Shown here: piece after piece, positions 31,007 through 39,557 of the stretch
How the letters are laid out: each line of letters begins with the position of its first letter
Numbering within the stretch: the stretch's first letter is position 1
Translations under genes and position numbers: made by a program
The notes under the pieces: model-generated
Told to the model about the DNA's origin: nothing
The model's database searches: none
Seen by the model: only the letters and a program-made list of their open reading frames with translations
Assembly (NCBI RefSeq): GCF_025263265.1
Contig: NZ_CP079869.1
Location: 4,340,001 to 4,404,000 of the forward strand
Direction: 5' to 3'
DNA length: 64,000 nt
From: Mycobacterium sp. SMC-4
GTDB taxonomy: Bacteria; Actinomycetota; Actinomycetes; Mycobacteriales; Mycobacteriaceae

Positions 31007-31689
31007 CCCGGCGCATCCGGCTGACTTCGGCCGCGGCGGCACTGCTGCTGTCCGCGGTCGCCTGCGCACCGGAAGCCCCTGACTACCAAACGATCTGGTC
31101 GACGACGAATACCCCTGCCGCCGCGACCGCTGATCCCGAGGCCGAGGCCGACCAGGAGCGGATGTCGATCGCCGCGTGGCTGGAGCGCGCAGGTGTGGTC
31201 GGTCAGCAAGTGGCCCCCGACAAGCTGACCGACATCACGGTCTCGATGCCGATGCCGCAGGGCTGGCAGCCTTACCAGAACCCCAATCTCAGTCCCGGCA
31301 CCCGGGTCATCGCACAGGGCTCCACTTATCCGATGGCCATGCTGATGGTGTTCGAACTCGACGGTGACTTCAATACGACCGAGGCGCTCAACCACGCCGA
31401 CGTCGACGCCAAGGCGTCGGAGAACTTCCGGGAACTCAACGCCTCACGCAACGATTTCCGGGGATTTCCGTCGTCGATGATCGAGGGCAGCTACGATCTC
31501 AACGGCGCCCGGATGCACAGCTACAACCGCATCGTCATCGCCACCGGCGCCGCGCCGCAGCGGCAGCGCTACCTGGTGCAGTTCACCGTCACCGGTTTCG
31601 CCGACAAGGCCGCCGAGGAAGCGCCCGACATCGAAGCGATCATCAGTGGTTTCACCGTAGAGGTGCCGGTCGGGCCGCCTCCCCCGTGA
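31003..31689 (+). CDS. lpqT: LpqT-type lipoprotein (LpqN/LpqT family)
   Basis: The 228-residue protein has a signal peptide ending in the lipobox SAVAC and a mature part of the LpqN/LpqT family, with the VSMPMPQGWQPY opening and YLVQFTVTGFADKAAEEAPDIEAII at the end. It should be anchored to the outer face of the cell membrane; its exact role is unknown, though LpqN relatives bind trehalose monomycolate. The GTG overlaps arsC (GTGA), which suggests coupling. It is in the M. tuberculosis order next to prs and rplY, but an SDR gene lies between here. A second family member is at 60377. Confidence 0.9.
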   Translation: MTRRIRLTSAAAALLLSAVACAPEAPDYQTIWSTTNTPAAATADPEAEADQERMSIAAWLERAGVVGQQVAPDKLTDITVSMPMPQGWQPYQNPNLSPGTRVIAQGSTYPMAMLMVFELDGDFNTTEALNHADVDAKASENFRELNASRNDFRGFPSSMIEGSYDLNGARMHSYNRIVIATGAAPQRQRYLVQFTVTGFADKAAEEAPDIEAIISGFTVEVPVGPPPP

Positions 31690-31702
31690 CTCCCGCTCCC
31701 GC

Positions 31703-31730
31703 TTGACGTGCCCGTACCGCAACTTAGGGT
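31703..31730 (+). promoter_or_regulatory. Promoter of the SDR gene
   Basis: TTGACG (31703-31708) and TAGGGT (31725-31730) are 16 bp apart. The ATG at 31737 follows the -10 box by six bases, so the transcript is probably leaderless. Confidence 0.55.
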
Positions 31731-31736
31731 GTGGGA

Positions 31737-32606
31737 ATGAGCGACTGGACCGCAGCAGAGCTGCCCTCCTTTGCCAGTCGAACCGTCGTCGTCACCGGCG
31801 CCAACAGCGGATTGGGTCTGATCACCGCGCGTGAACTCGCACGCGTCGGGGCCACGACCATCCTGGCCGTGCGCAACCTGGACAAGGGGCATGCCGCAGC
31901 GGCGAGCATGGCCGGTGACGTACAGGTGCGCCAACTCGACCTGCAGGACCTGGCGTCGGTGCAGGACTTCGCCGACAGCGTGGACAGGGTCGACGTGCTG
32001 GTGAACAACGCGGGCATCATGGCTGTGCCGTATGCGCGCACCGTCGACGGATTCGAGAGCCAGATCGGGACCAACCATCTGGGCCATTTCGCGTTGACGA
32101 ACCTGCTACTACCCCGGATCACCGACCGCGTGGTGACGGTGTCGTCGCTGATGCACCTGTTCGGATACGTCAGCCTGACCGACCTGAACTGGAAGTCGCG
32201 GCCCTACCTTGCCTGGCCCGCCTACGGGCAATCCAAGCTGGCGAACCTGTTGTTCACCAGCGAACTGCAGCGAAAGCTGACCGCGACGGGCTCTGCGGTG
32301 CGGGCGGTGGCTGCCCATCCCGGGTACTCGGCGACCAACCTGCAAGGTCAGAGCGGCAATCGGATCGGTACCCGGATCGCCCTGCTCGGCAACCGGTTCA
32401 TGGCCACCGACGCCGACTTCGGCGCGCGCCAGACGCTCTACGCCGTGGCCGCCGACGTTCCTGGTGACAGCTTCATCGGTCCGCGGTACATGTCACGTGG
32501 GGCGACGGGACCATGCTGGCGCAGCCCATTGGCACGCGATCGCGCCAAAGCAGCGGGACTGTGGTCGTTGTCCGAGGACCTCACGGGTGTGCGATTTCCG
32601 CTCTGA
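31737..32606 (+). CDS. Short-chain dehydrogenase/reductase
   Basis: The 289-residue classical SDR has the cofactor motif VVVTGANSGLGLITARELA, NNAG at about residue 84, the catalytic serine in VTVSSLMHLFG and the YGQSK active site, with the retinol-dehydrogenase-like GTNHLGHFALTNLLLP. The TGANSGLG motif together with an arginine soon after fits NADP(H). The substrate is unknown, perhaps a lipid or a hydrophobic carbonyl. It has its own promoter and lies between lpqT and rplY, where M. tuberculosis has none. Confidence 0.87.
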   Translation: MSDWTAAELPSFASRTVVVTGANSGLGLITARELARVGATTILAVRNLDKGHAAAASMAGDVQVRQLDLQDLASVQDFADSVDRVDVLVNNAGIMAVPYARTVDGFESQIGTNHLGHFALTNLLLPRITDRVVTVSSLMHLFGYVSLTDLNWKSRPYLAWPAYGQSKLANLLFTSELQRKLTATGSAVRAVAAHPGYSATNLQGQSGNRIGTRIALLGNRFMATDADFGARQTLYAVAADVPGDSFIGPRYMSRGATGPCWRSPLARDRAKAAGLWSLSEDLTGVRFPL

Positions 32607-32746
32607 GGCGTCGCTGCGCTAACCTGGCGAGCGCGTCACGGCGAGGGTGGCCCTACCGGCCACCGTTATCGACGGGAACCAGCACATCTTTGTGAGCAGC
32701 CCTGGCCGTGCCCGAGAAACCGAACTTCGGCACAGGAGCAACGACC

Positions 32747-33403
32747 ATGGCACAGACGCCCGTCAACAATCTCACCGCGCACGTCCGCGATACCACCGGC
32801 AAGGGCGCCTCGCGCCGCGCCCGCCGAGAGGGCCGTGTTCCGGTGGTGCTCTACGGTCACGGATCCGAGCCGCAGCACCTCGAGCTCGACGCGCACGACT
32901 TCGCCGCGGTGCTGCGCCACGCGGGCACCAACGCGGTGCTGACGCTCGACATCGCCGGCACCGAACAGCTCGCACTGACCAAGGCCCTCGACATTCATCC
33001 GATCCGCCGCAGCATTCAGCACGCCGACCTGTTGGTCGTGCGCCGCGGCGAGAAGGTGACCGTGGAGGTCAACGTCATCGTCGAAGGCGACGCCACGCCG
33101 GGCACGCTGGTCACCCAGGAGGCCAACACCATCGAGATCGAGGCCGACGTGCAGTCCATCCCCGAGCAGCTGACCGTCTCGGTCGAGGGTGCCGAAGAGG
33201 GCACCCAGTTCCTGGCAGGCCAGGTCGAACTGCCCGGCGGAGTCACGCTGGTGACCGACCCTGAGGCGCTGGTGGTCAACGTTGTCGCTGCGCCGTCTGA
33301 AGAGGAACTCGAGTCCGAGGGCGCCGGTGCGCCGGACGGGGAGCAGCCCGAGGAGGCCGGGGCAGCCGACGAGGCCGCCGAAGCCCCCGCCGACTCCGAG
33401 TAG
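32747..33403 (+). CDS. rplY: 50S ribosomal protein L25/general stress protein Ctc
   Basis: The 218-residue protein has an N-terminal L25 5S rRNA-binding domain (residues 8-95) and the C-terminal TL5 domain, ending in an acidic alanine-rich tail. GGAG lies before the ATG at 32747. It leads directly into pth (9 bp). A leader of roughly 100 nt lies upstream with a TAACCT box near 32624. Confidence 0.95.
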   Translation: MAQTPVNNLTAHVRDTTGKGASRRARREGRVPVVLYGHGSEPQHLELDAHDFAAVLRHAGTNAVLTLDIAGTEQLALTKALDIHPIRRSIQHADLLVVRRGEKVTVEVNVIVEGDATPGTLVTQEANTIEIEADVQSIPEQLTVSVEGAEEGTQFLAGQVELPGGVTLVTDPEALVVNVVAAPSEEELESEGAGAPDGEQPEEAGAADEAAEAPADSE

Positions 33404-33412
33404 GTCGAACCG

Positions 33413-33991
33413 ATGGCCGAGCCCGTCTTGGTGGTCGGCCTGGGCAACCCCGGACCTCGGTACGCCACCACTCGGCACAACCTCGGCTTCCTGGTCGCCG
33501 ACATCCTGGCCGATCGCATCGGCGCGGGATTCACCGTGCACAAGAAGTCGGGGGCCGAGGTGGTGGCCGGACGCCTCGGCGGGAAGTCCGTGGTGCTGGC
33601 CAAACCGCGCACGTACATGAACGAGTCAGGTCGCCACGTCGGCCCGCTGGCGAGGTTCTACTCCGTCGCGCCTGCCGATGTGATCGTGATGCACGACGAA
33701 CTGGACATCGACTTCGGCCGTATCCGGTTGAAGTTCGGTGGCGGCGTCGCCGGACACAATGGTCTGCGTTCTGTCGGATCAGCGTTGGGTACCAATGATT
33801 TCCACCGCGTGCGCATCGGCGTCGGACGTCCCCCGGGGCGGCAGTCCGGTGCGTCGTTCGTGCTGGAGAACTTCAATTCGCGGGAACGCCCGGAGGTCGC
33901 CACCATCTGCGAGCAAGCCGCCGACGCCACCGAACTGCTGATCGCGCAGGGGCTTGAGGCTGCGCAGAACATCGTGCACGCCTGGGGTTAG
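33413..33991 (+). CDS. pth: Peptidyl-tRNA hydrolase
   Basis: The 192-residue enzyme has all family marks: [15 protein letters not shown] with the catalytic histidine, [37 protein letters not shown]. It frees tRNA from peptidyl-tRNA dropped by the ribosome. It is coupled to rplY and convergent with the ABC permease gene, whose stop lies 5 bp away. Confidence 0.97.
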   Translation: MAEPVLVVGLGNPGPRYATTRHNLGFLVADILADRIGAGFTVHKKSGAEVVAGRLGGKSVVLAKPRTYMNESGRHVGPLARFYSVAPADVIVMHDELDIDFGRIRLKFGGGVAGHNGLRSVGSALGTNDFHRVRIGVGRPPGRQSGASFVLENFNSRERPEVATICEQAADATELLIAQGLEAAQNIVHAWG

Positions 33992-33996
33992 TCGTG

Positions 33997-34848
33997 TCAG
34001 TCCGACGTGCGGCGCCGGTAGGCGTAAAGCGCGAACGGCGCGAATATCGCGGTGAGGGCGACCGACCAGAGCACGGTGGACAACACCGGATGGTGCAGAG
34101 GCAACTGGGCACTGGCCGGTGCCGGCCCGCCGTTGCCCCAGAGCTCTCGCATCGCCTGCGCCAGCGAGGACACCGGATTCCATTCGGCGATGACCCGTAG
34201 CCAGTGCGGCATCGGTTCGGTGGGCACGAAGGTGTTGGCCAAGAACGTCATCGGGAACAGCGCGGTGAACATCACCCCGTTGACCGCCTCGACGGTGCGC
34301 ATCAGAGAACCGACCAAGATGCCAAACCAGATGATCCCGAAACCGAACAGCAGCAGCAGGATGAACGCCAGCACCGCCTCGGCCACGCCATTGCGGATGC
34401 GCCATCCGATCGCCAGGCCGGTCAGCGACATCACCACCACACCGAGCGAGGAGTGGATCAGGCTGGCGATGCTGCGGCCGATCAGCACCGCCGAACGCGA
34501 GATCGGCAGCGACCGGAAGCGGTCGATGATGCCCTTCTCCACGTCGGCAGTGATACCGGAGGCGACGACGAAGGCCGAAAAGACGATGGTCTGCGCCAGT
34601 ATTCCGGCCAGAAGGTACTCCCGGTAGGACGACCCGCCGGTGTTGATCGACGCACCGAAGACGAACGCGAACAACAGCACGAACATGATGGGTTGCGCCG
34701 TGACGTCGCTGAGCATCTCCGGCATCCGCTTGGTGTGGATCATGTTGCGCTTGACCATGATCCAGGACTGCTGAGCTATGTTGGTCGGGTGGGTCGGGAC
34801 CGGGTCGGGCCGGACCGAAGCCCGCGCCCTGGCGTCGAGTGCGGTCAT
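33997..34848 (-). CDS. ABC-2 type permease (DrrB-like)
   Basis: The 283-residue membrane protein has a cytoplasmic N-terminus (about 50 residues), six membrane segments and the ABC-2 motif region EKGIIDRFRSLPISRSAVLIGRS. With the ATPase encoded upstream it would form a DrrAB-type exporter for a lipid or drug-like molecule. The ATG at 34848 overlaps the stop of the ATPase gene (ATGA). The pair lies between pth and a large secreted protein gene and is absent from this place in M. tuberculosis. Confidence 0.88.
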   Translation of the reverse strand: MTALDARARASVRPDPVPTHPTNIAQQSWIMVKRNMIHTKRMPEMLSDVTAQPIMFVLLFAFVFGASINTGGSSYREYLLAGILAQTIVFSAFVVASGITADVEKGIIDRFRSLPISRSAVLIGRSIASLIHSSLGVVVMSLTGLAIGWRIRNGVAEAVLAFILLLLFGFGIIWFGILVGSLMRTVEAVNGVMFTALFPMTFLANTFVPTEPMPHWLRVIAEWNPVSSLAQAMRELWGNGGPAPASAQLPLHHPVLSTVLWSVALTAIFAPFALYAYRRRTSD

Positions 34849-35807
34849 ACGCCGGCCTCCTGGTTGTCGTCGGTGCGGTGCCCGGTCAGGGAGAGGAACA
34901 CGTCGTCGAGGCTGGGTCGTGACAGTCCGATGTCGTCGACCGCGACGCCGCCGTCGCGCAGCCAACCCGCGACGGTGATCATGTCGTCGAGTCCGTCGGC
35001 CGAGGCGGTGAGTTTGCGTGCCGCGGCGTCGACGAAAACCTCTGCCCCGGTACGGGCCAGCAGACCCCGCGCGCGCTCGAGGTCGGCCCCGGCCGAGACG
35101 GTGACCACCAGACTGGCGCGCCCGGCCTGCTGCTTGAGTTCCAGCGGCGAACCCTGCGCGATGATCCGGCCGCGGTCGATGACGACGATGTTGTCGGCCA
35201 ACTGATCGGCCTCCTCGAGATACTGGGTGGTCAACAGCAAGGTGGTGCCTTGGGCCACCAGTGCGCGCAACACATCCCACAGCTCGCTGCGACTGCGTGG
35301 ATCCAGACCCGTGGTGGGCTCGTCGAGGAACAGCACCGGCGGTGCGGCCAGCAGGCTCACCGCCAGATCCAGCCGCCGCCGCATGCCCCCGGAGTAGGAC
35401 TTGACCACCCGGTCTGCGGCATCGGTGAGCGAAAACTGGTGCAGCAGTTGGTCACCGAGCCGGTCCAGGTCCTTCCTGCGGATACCGTACAGACCGCCGA
35501 TCATCCGGATGTTCTCCCGGCCGGTCAGGATCTCGTCGACGGTGGCAACCTGGCCGGTCAATCCCATATGTCGGCGGACCTGATCGGGCTCGGTTCGGAT
35601 GTCGTACCCGGCCACCCGGGCCGTCCCACCGGTCGGCTCGGTCAGCGTCGTCATCATCCGCACGGTGGTGGTCTTTCCCGCACCGTTGGGGCCGAGCAGC
35701 CCCAGCACGGTCCCCGGCGGAACCGTGAAGCTGACCCGCTCCACCGCGGGGACCCCGTCGTAGTGTTTGACCAATTCGACGGCCTCGATCGCCGGCGCAG
35801 TAGACAT
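34845..35807 (-). CDS. ABC transporter ATP-binding protein (DrrA-like)
   Basis: The 320-residue ATPase has Walker A GPNGAGKTTT, signature SYSGGMRRRLDLA, Walker B VLFLDEPTTGLD, and LLTTQYLEEADQLAD with glutamine in the H-loop place, as is usual for DrrA-type daunorubicin resistance transporters. The C-terminal DUF4162-like domain (residues 230-310) ends in LSRPSLDDVFLSLTGHRT. I chose the ATG at 35807 (MSTAPAIEAVELVKHY). It is translationally coupled to the permease and divergent from the PGRS-peptidase-like gene (253 bp apart). Confidence 0.92.
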   Translation of the reverse strand: MSTAPAIEAVELVKHYDGVPAVERVSFTVPPGTVLGLLGPNGAGKTTTVRMMTTLTEPTGGTARVAGYDIRTEPDQVRRHMGLTGQVATVDEILTGRENIRMIGGLYGIRRKDLDRLGDQLLHQFSLTDAADRVVKSYSGGMRRRLDLAVSLLAAPPVLFLDEPTTGLDPRSRSELWDVLRALVAQGTTLLLTTQYLEEADQLADNIVVIDRGRIIAQGSPLELKQQAGRASLVVTVSAGADLERARGLLARTGAEVFVDAAARKLTASADGLDDMITVAGWLRDGGVAVDDIGLSRPSLDDVFLSLTGHRTDDNQEAGV

Positions 35808-36060
35808 GGCTCGACGGTATCGGGTCGCGCCGACACGCACCGACCGGCAGTGCCACAGGCTAATGGCGCCGGCCTGGGGACAGGCCGGGGCGCAACGCGA
35901 AGGCGCCCACACCCCAGGTGTTTCTGCCCGACACAAAGTTGCGGCAGAAAATTCACGCATTTGGCCAGCAACGTCATTCGTCGGTCCCTACGATCCTGCT
36001 AGCTCGTTTACGCGGGTGTCAAAAACAGTGTCCGTTTCCGTGCGGACCGATCCGGGGGGA

Positions 36061-39000
36061 ATGACGTCGATGGCTGCTTGCGCTGCAACGAACCAGGTGG
36101 ACCGTGCCGGGTCCGGCGATGCCGCACCGAGAAATGCTCGCGCAACACGGCGGCCGTCGGAGGACTTCGCCGTGCGGCGCTGGTTGAAGGTCGGCGCCGC
36201 GTCGGCCGGCCTCGGTGCAGCACTGGTGGGTTTCTCCCTGATGGGTCCTCAGATCGGCGTCGCCGCCGCCGAGGACACCAGTTCGTCATCGTCAGCCAGT
36301 TCGTCACCACGCAGTTCCGAATCCACCTCGGCCGGCACGAGAAGTGACCGTTCAGATCGTGATTCCGCGACGCCCGGCAAGCGGACGCGCGCATCTGCGG
36401 ATGCGTCCACCGCAGCCCGCAAGAGCACCACGTCGCGCAGCACCGTCGATGTCGAGGCGGCCCTGACAACCGAAGGGAACCACTGGGCAGCCGAGAAAGC
36501 CGACACCGCGGAGCCGTCGAGTACCACAAGCCGCTCGACCACCAACCAGCCCGACCCGGCACCGGCGTCAACCTCCTCCGATCGTCGCAGCGCCCAGCCG
36601 TCCACCACCAGCACCGAGGTGCAGGTGGTGGTCGACACAGTCGATCTTGAGCCGAAGGCCCTGAGCTCCAATGCAGCCCCACTGGGGCCCGTGACCACAC
36701 CAGGCCTGTTCACCTTCCTGTTCGGCAACGGCACCGCCGCCCGACCCAACGGCGGCATCCTGATCGGCAACGGCTTCTCCTGGACTGCTGACACCTGCCC
36801 CGCAGTGACCTCCTGCAAGGGCGGTAACGGTGGCATCTTCGGCAACGGCGGAAACGGCTTCAACGGCGGAAACGGCGGGCGCGCAGGCTGGTTCGGGGAT
36901 GGCGGAAACGGCGGGATCGGTGTGGCCGGACTCAACGGCGGCGCCGGCGGAAACGGCGGCGCGGGCGGGCTGATCTACGGCAACGGTGGTGCGGGCGGCG
37001 CCGGGGCCACCACGGTGGCCGGGTCCCTCGGCGGGCGCGGCGGCTCGGCCGGTGTGTTCGGACACGGCGGCGACGGCGGCGCCGGTGGCACCTCGACCGG
37101 TGACTTCCGCGGCGGAACCGGAGGTCAGGGCGGCACCGGTGGCCTGCTGTCCGGAGACGCCGGAGACGGCGGCGACGGCGGCGACGCCATCCTGAACGGT
37201 CAGACCGGCGGCACCGGTGGCCGCGGCGGCGACACCGGACTGGTATCGCTGTCGGGCAACGCCGGCGCCGGCGGAGCCGGTGGCAACGCCAGTTTCGGCG
37301 GACAAGGCGGCGACGGCGGAAACATCGGCCTGCTGGCCCCCTCTGGCATGGGCGGCGACGGCGGCGCGGGAGGCAACAGTCCCCGCGAGGGCAACAGCGG
37401 CAACCAGGGCGGAAACGGCGGAAACGGCGGCCGGGCCGGTCTGCTCATCGGCAACGCGGGCGACGGCGGCGAAGGCGGACGCGGCGGCGGGAACGGCGGC
37501 AACGGTGGCAACGTCGGGCTGCTGTCCCTGTTCGGCGCCGGTGGTGACGGCGGCGACGGCGGACAGGGCCAGGCGGGATTACCGGGGCTCAACGGGACGA
37601 ATGCAGAACCCGACGGCGCCGAGGGCGGCACAGGCGGCTTGGGCGGGCGCGGCGGCAACGGTGGCCGGGGCAGTCAACTCTTCGGCGTCGGCGGCAACGG
37701 CGGTGACGGTGGCGCGGGCGGAACCGGCGGCAAGGGCGGTCAGGGACGCTACGGCGAGCGCGTTCCCGTCGGGCCCGGCCGGGACGGAGGCAACGGCGGA
37801 GACGGCGGAACCGGAGGACCCGGCGGGGCGCTCGGCGGCCTGCCCGGTACCGGTCGCTTCTTCCTTTTCATCGCCGCGAACGGAACCGCCGGTGCCGTCG
37901 GTGCCGGCGGCACCGGCGGTGAGGGTGGCGCCGGCGGTGACGGCGGCTTCTCCGATGACGGTAGCGACGGGGGCAACGGCGGCAAAGGTGGAAACGGCGG
38001 GGCCGGTGGAGCCGCCGTCGCAGGCGGCGACGGCGGTGACGGCGGAAACGGCGGGGTCGGCGGCGCCGGCGGGGAAGGCGGTGACCTCACCGCCGGCGGA
38101 ACCGGCGGCACCGGCGGTAACGGCGGGGTCGGCGGCGCCGGTGGGCCCGGACTCGATGACGATGATCCCGGCGGCGACGGCGGGGCGGGCGGCAGCGGAG
38201 GGGGTGGCGGTAACGGCGGTTACGGCGGAACTCCCGGAGTCGGTGGCAACGGGGGCGACGGCGGGGACGGTGGCGACGGCGCGCCCGTCGACGGGGACGG
38301 CGGCCTGGGTGGCGCCGCAGGTGAGGGCGGCCTGGGCGGTTACGACCCCGACGACGACCAGGCGGCCAGTGGCCAGGACGGTGACCGCGGCGCCGACGGT
38401 ACACCGGCAACCAGCGCCACGGCCACGGTGACCGACTCGGCGTCGTTCTTCACCGAGATCAGCCGTGCGCTGGCCTACGTGTACTTCAATCGCGCGCCGA
38501 GCGTCTCCCCCGACATCGGCGGCCAGGTCGGCGACGACAAGTCGATCACCATTGATCTGAATGGCAAGAGCAACAACGGCTTCGAGGTCTCCTACACCAT
38601 CAAGGAGGGGCCGCGGTACGGCCGCTTGGAGCTCGGGGAGTCACCCGGCACCTTCGTCTACGTCGCCGACGAGACGTTGATCAGGCCGGGCATCGTCGAC
38701 AGCTTCATCATCACCATCGACAACGGCGCGGCGGCCAAGCGTCCCGGTCTGGCAGGCCTGTTGCAGACTCTGTTGCACAGTTTCGCTGTGCGGATGGGCT
38801 ATTCCGACGCCGACACCATCGACGAGCAGATCACCGTCACGGTCAGCGGAGATGGACAGTACGGAAATGCCAAGGACGCCGCGGAATATTGGGTCTCACA
38901 GAATTACGAGAATTGCGTGCTTCAGGCCAGTGCGGCCGCCATCGGCCAGGCCACCCGCAGCACCCCGCCCGGTGAGGAGTGGATGGTCCATCTGGCCAAG

Positions 39001-39501
39001 ACCACCGACAGTGTGGCCGAACCGGGCCGGAAGATGTATTTGCACGAGCGCATCTCCGAAGGTGTCGACGAAGAGGATGCGGCGGCACTGATGCAGATGT
39101 ACTTCGACGTCACCGCAACCCACCGGAAATACGGCACCTTGGACAAGGAGACCGATACCTGGAGTTCCACAGAGCAAGACGGTCAGGATGCGCTGCGTGA
39201 CCTGCAGGCCGCACTGGCTCGCGGCGACGCCGCGATGGTCGCCTATCCCGTCGCGATCGTCTGGAGCGCCGTCACCGATTTCATTCCGGGCCCTGAGAAC
39301 AGCTACACCTACGCCGACCACGCAGCAGTTGCGACGCAGGTCGATCTGAAACGAGGCATCGTCTACGTCAACGACAGCTCGATGACCGATAAGGGGGAGC
39401 CGGTCGGACAAGCCAAGGCATTGCCGATCGGCGTCTTCATGGCCGGTTGGCAGGCCGCCAACTATGAGCTGACCATCGTGTCGGCCAAGAAGTCCGACTA
39501 G
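36061..39501 (+). CDS. Secreted PGRS protein fused to an Ig-like segment and a C39/papain-like cysteine peptidase domain
   Basis: The 1146-residue protein starts with a long signal region (RRWLKVGAASAGLGAALVG then GVAAA), followed by a Ser/Thr-rich linker (residues 70-215). A module with FGNG, GGILIGNG and a Cys pair leads into about 530 residues of GGxGG repeats (252-780). Residues about 810-930 look like a bacterial Ig/cadherin-like domain (SPDIGGQVGDDKSITIDLNG, GRLELGESPGTFVYVAD). Residues about 935-1146 resemble the C39-like papain fold: Q947 and C952 (SQNYENCVLQASAAA), H1087 (YADHAAVATQVD) and N1104/D1105 (VYVNDSS) could form the active site. The first ATG (36061) abuts a G-run; the ATG at 36070 has better spacing. 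Peptidase activity is inferred from residue pattern only. Confidence 0.78.
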   Translation: MTSMAACAATNQVDRAGSGDAAPRNARATRRPSEDFAVRRWLKVGAASAGLGAALVGFSLMGPQIGVAAAEDTSSSSSASSSPRSSESTSAGTRSDRSDRDSATPGKRTRASADASTAARKSTTSRSTVDVEAALTTEGNHWAAEKADTAEPSSTTSRSTTNQPDPAPASTSSDRRSAQPSTTSTEVQVVVDTVDLEPKALSSNAAPLGPVTTPGLFTFLFGNGTAARPNGGILIGNGFSWTADTCPAVTSCKGGNGGIFGNGGNGFNGGNGGRAGWFGDGGNGGIGVAGLNGGAGGNGGAGGLIYGNGGAGGAGATTVAGSLGGRGGSAGVFGHGGDGGAGGTSTGDFRGGTGGQGGTGGLLSGDAGDGGDGGDAILNGQTGGTGGRGGDTGLVSLSGNAGAGGAGGNASFGGQGGDGGNIGLLAPSGMGGDGGAGGNSPREGNSGNQGGNGGNGGRAGLLIGNAGDGGEGGRGGGNGGNGGNVGLLSLFGAGGDGGDGGQGQAGLPGLNGTNAEPDGAEGGTGGLGGRGGNGGRGSQLFGVGGNGGDGGAGGTGGKGGQGRYGERVPVGPGRDGGNGGDGGTGGPGGALGGLPGTGRFFLFIAANGTAGAVGAGGTGGEGGAGGDGGFSDDGSDGGNGGKGGNGGAGGAAVAGGDGGDGGNGGVGGAGGEGGDLTAGGTGGTGGNGGVGGAGGPGLDDDDPGGDGGAGGSGGGGGNGGYGGTPGVGGNGGDGGDGGDGAPVDGDGGLGGAAGEGGLGGYDPDDDQAASGQDGDRGADGTPATSATATVTDSASFFTEISRALAYVYFNRAPSVSPDIGGQVGDDKSITIDLNGKSNNGFEVSYTIKEGPRYGRLELGESPGTFVYVADETLIRPGIVDSFIITIDNGAAAKRPGLAGLLQTLLHSFAVRMGYSDADTIDEQITVTVSGDGQYGNAKDAAEYWVSQNYENCVLQASAAAIGQATRSTPPGEEWMVHLAKTTDSVAEPGRKMYLHERISEGVDEEDAAALMQMYFDVTATHRKYGTLDKETDTWSSTEQDGQDALRDLQAALARGDAAMVAYPVAIVWSAVTDFIPGPENSYTYADHAAVATQVDLKRGIVYVNDSSMTDKGEPVGQAKALPIGVFMAGWQAANYELTIVSAKKSD
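36817..38400 (+). repeat. Glycine-coding PGRS repeat tract of the PGRS-peptidase gene
   Basis: About 1.6 kb of short degenerate units coding GGxGGx, denser in GDGG toward the 3' part, where acidic inserts (DDDDPGGD, DPDDDQ) appear that could add calcium ligands. It is in-frame coding repeat and the cause of long open frames on the other strand. Confidence 0.85.
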
Positions 39502-39507
39502 CCCGCG

Positions 39508-39553
39508 CCGATTCCCGGCGTAGCCCAATCCTGTTGGGCCCGCCGGGATTCGG
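39508..39553. terminator. Nested hairpin between convergent PGRS-peptidase and pks16 genes
   Basis: Outer arms CCGATTCCCGGCG (39508-39520) and CGCCGGGATTCGG (39541-39553) pair with one mismatch; inner arms GCCCAA (39523-39528) and TTGGGC (39534-39539) pair around a 5-nt loop. The stem lies 4-6 bp from both stops and fits a terminator for both strands. Confidence 0.65.
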
Positions 39554-39557
39554 CATT

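Noticed and set aside
33997..35280. A longer ABC permease starting far upstream
   Set aside because: The extra part is antisense-phase reading of the ATPase gene; the ATG at 34848 overlaps the ATPase stop as expected.
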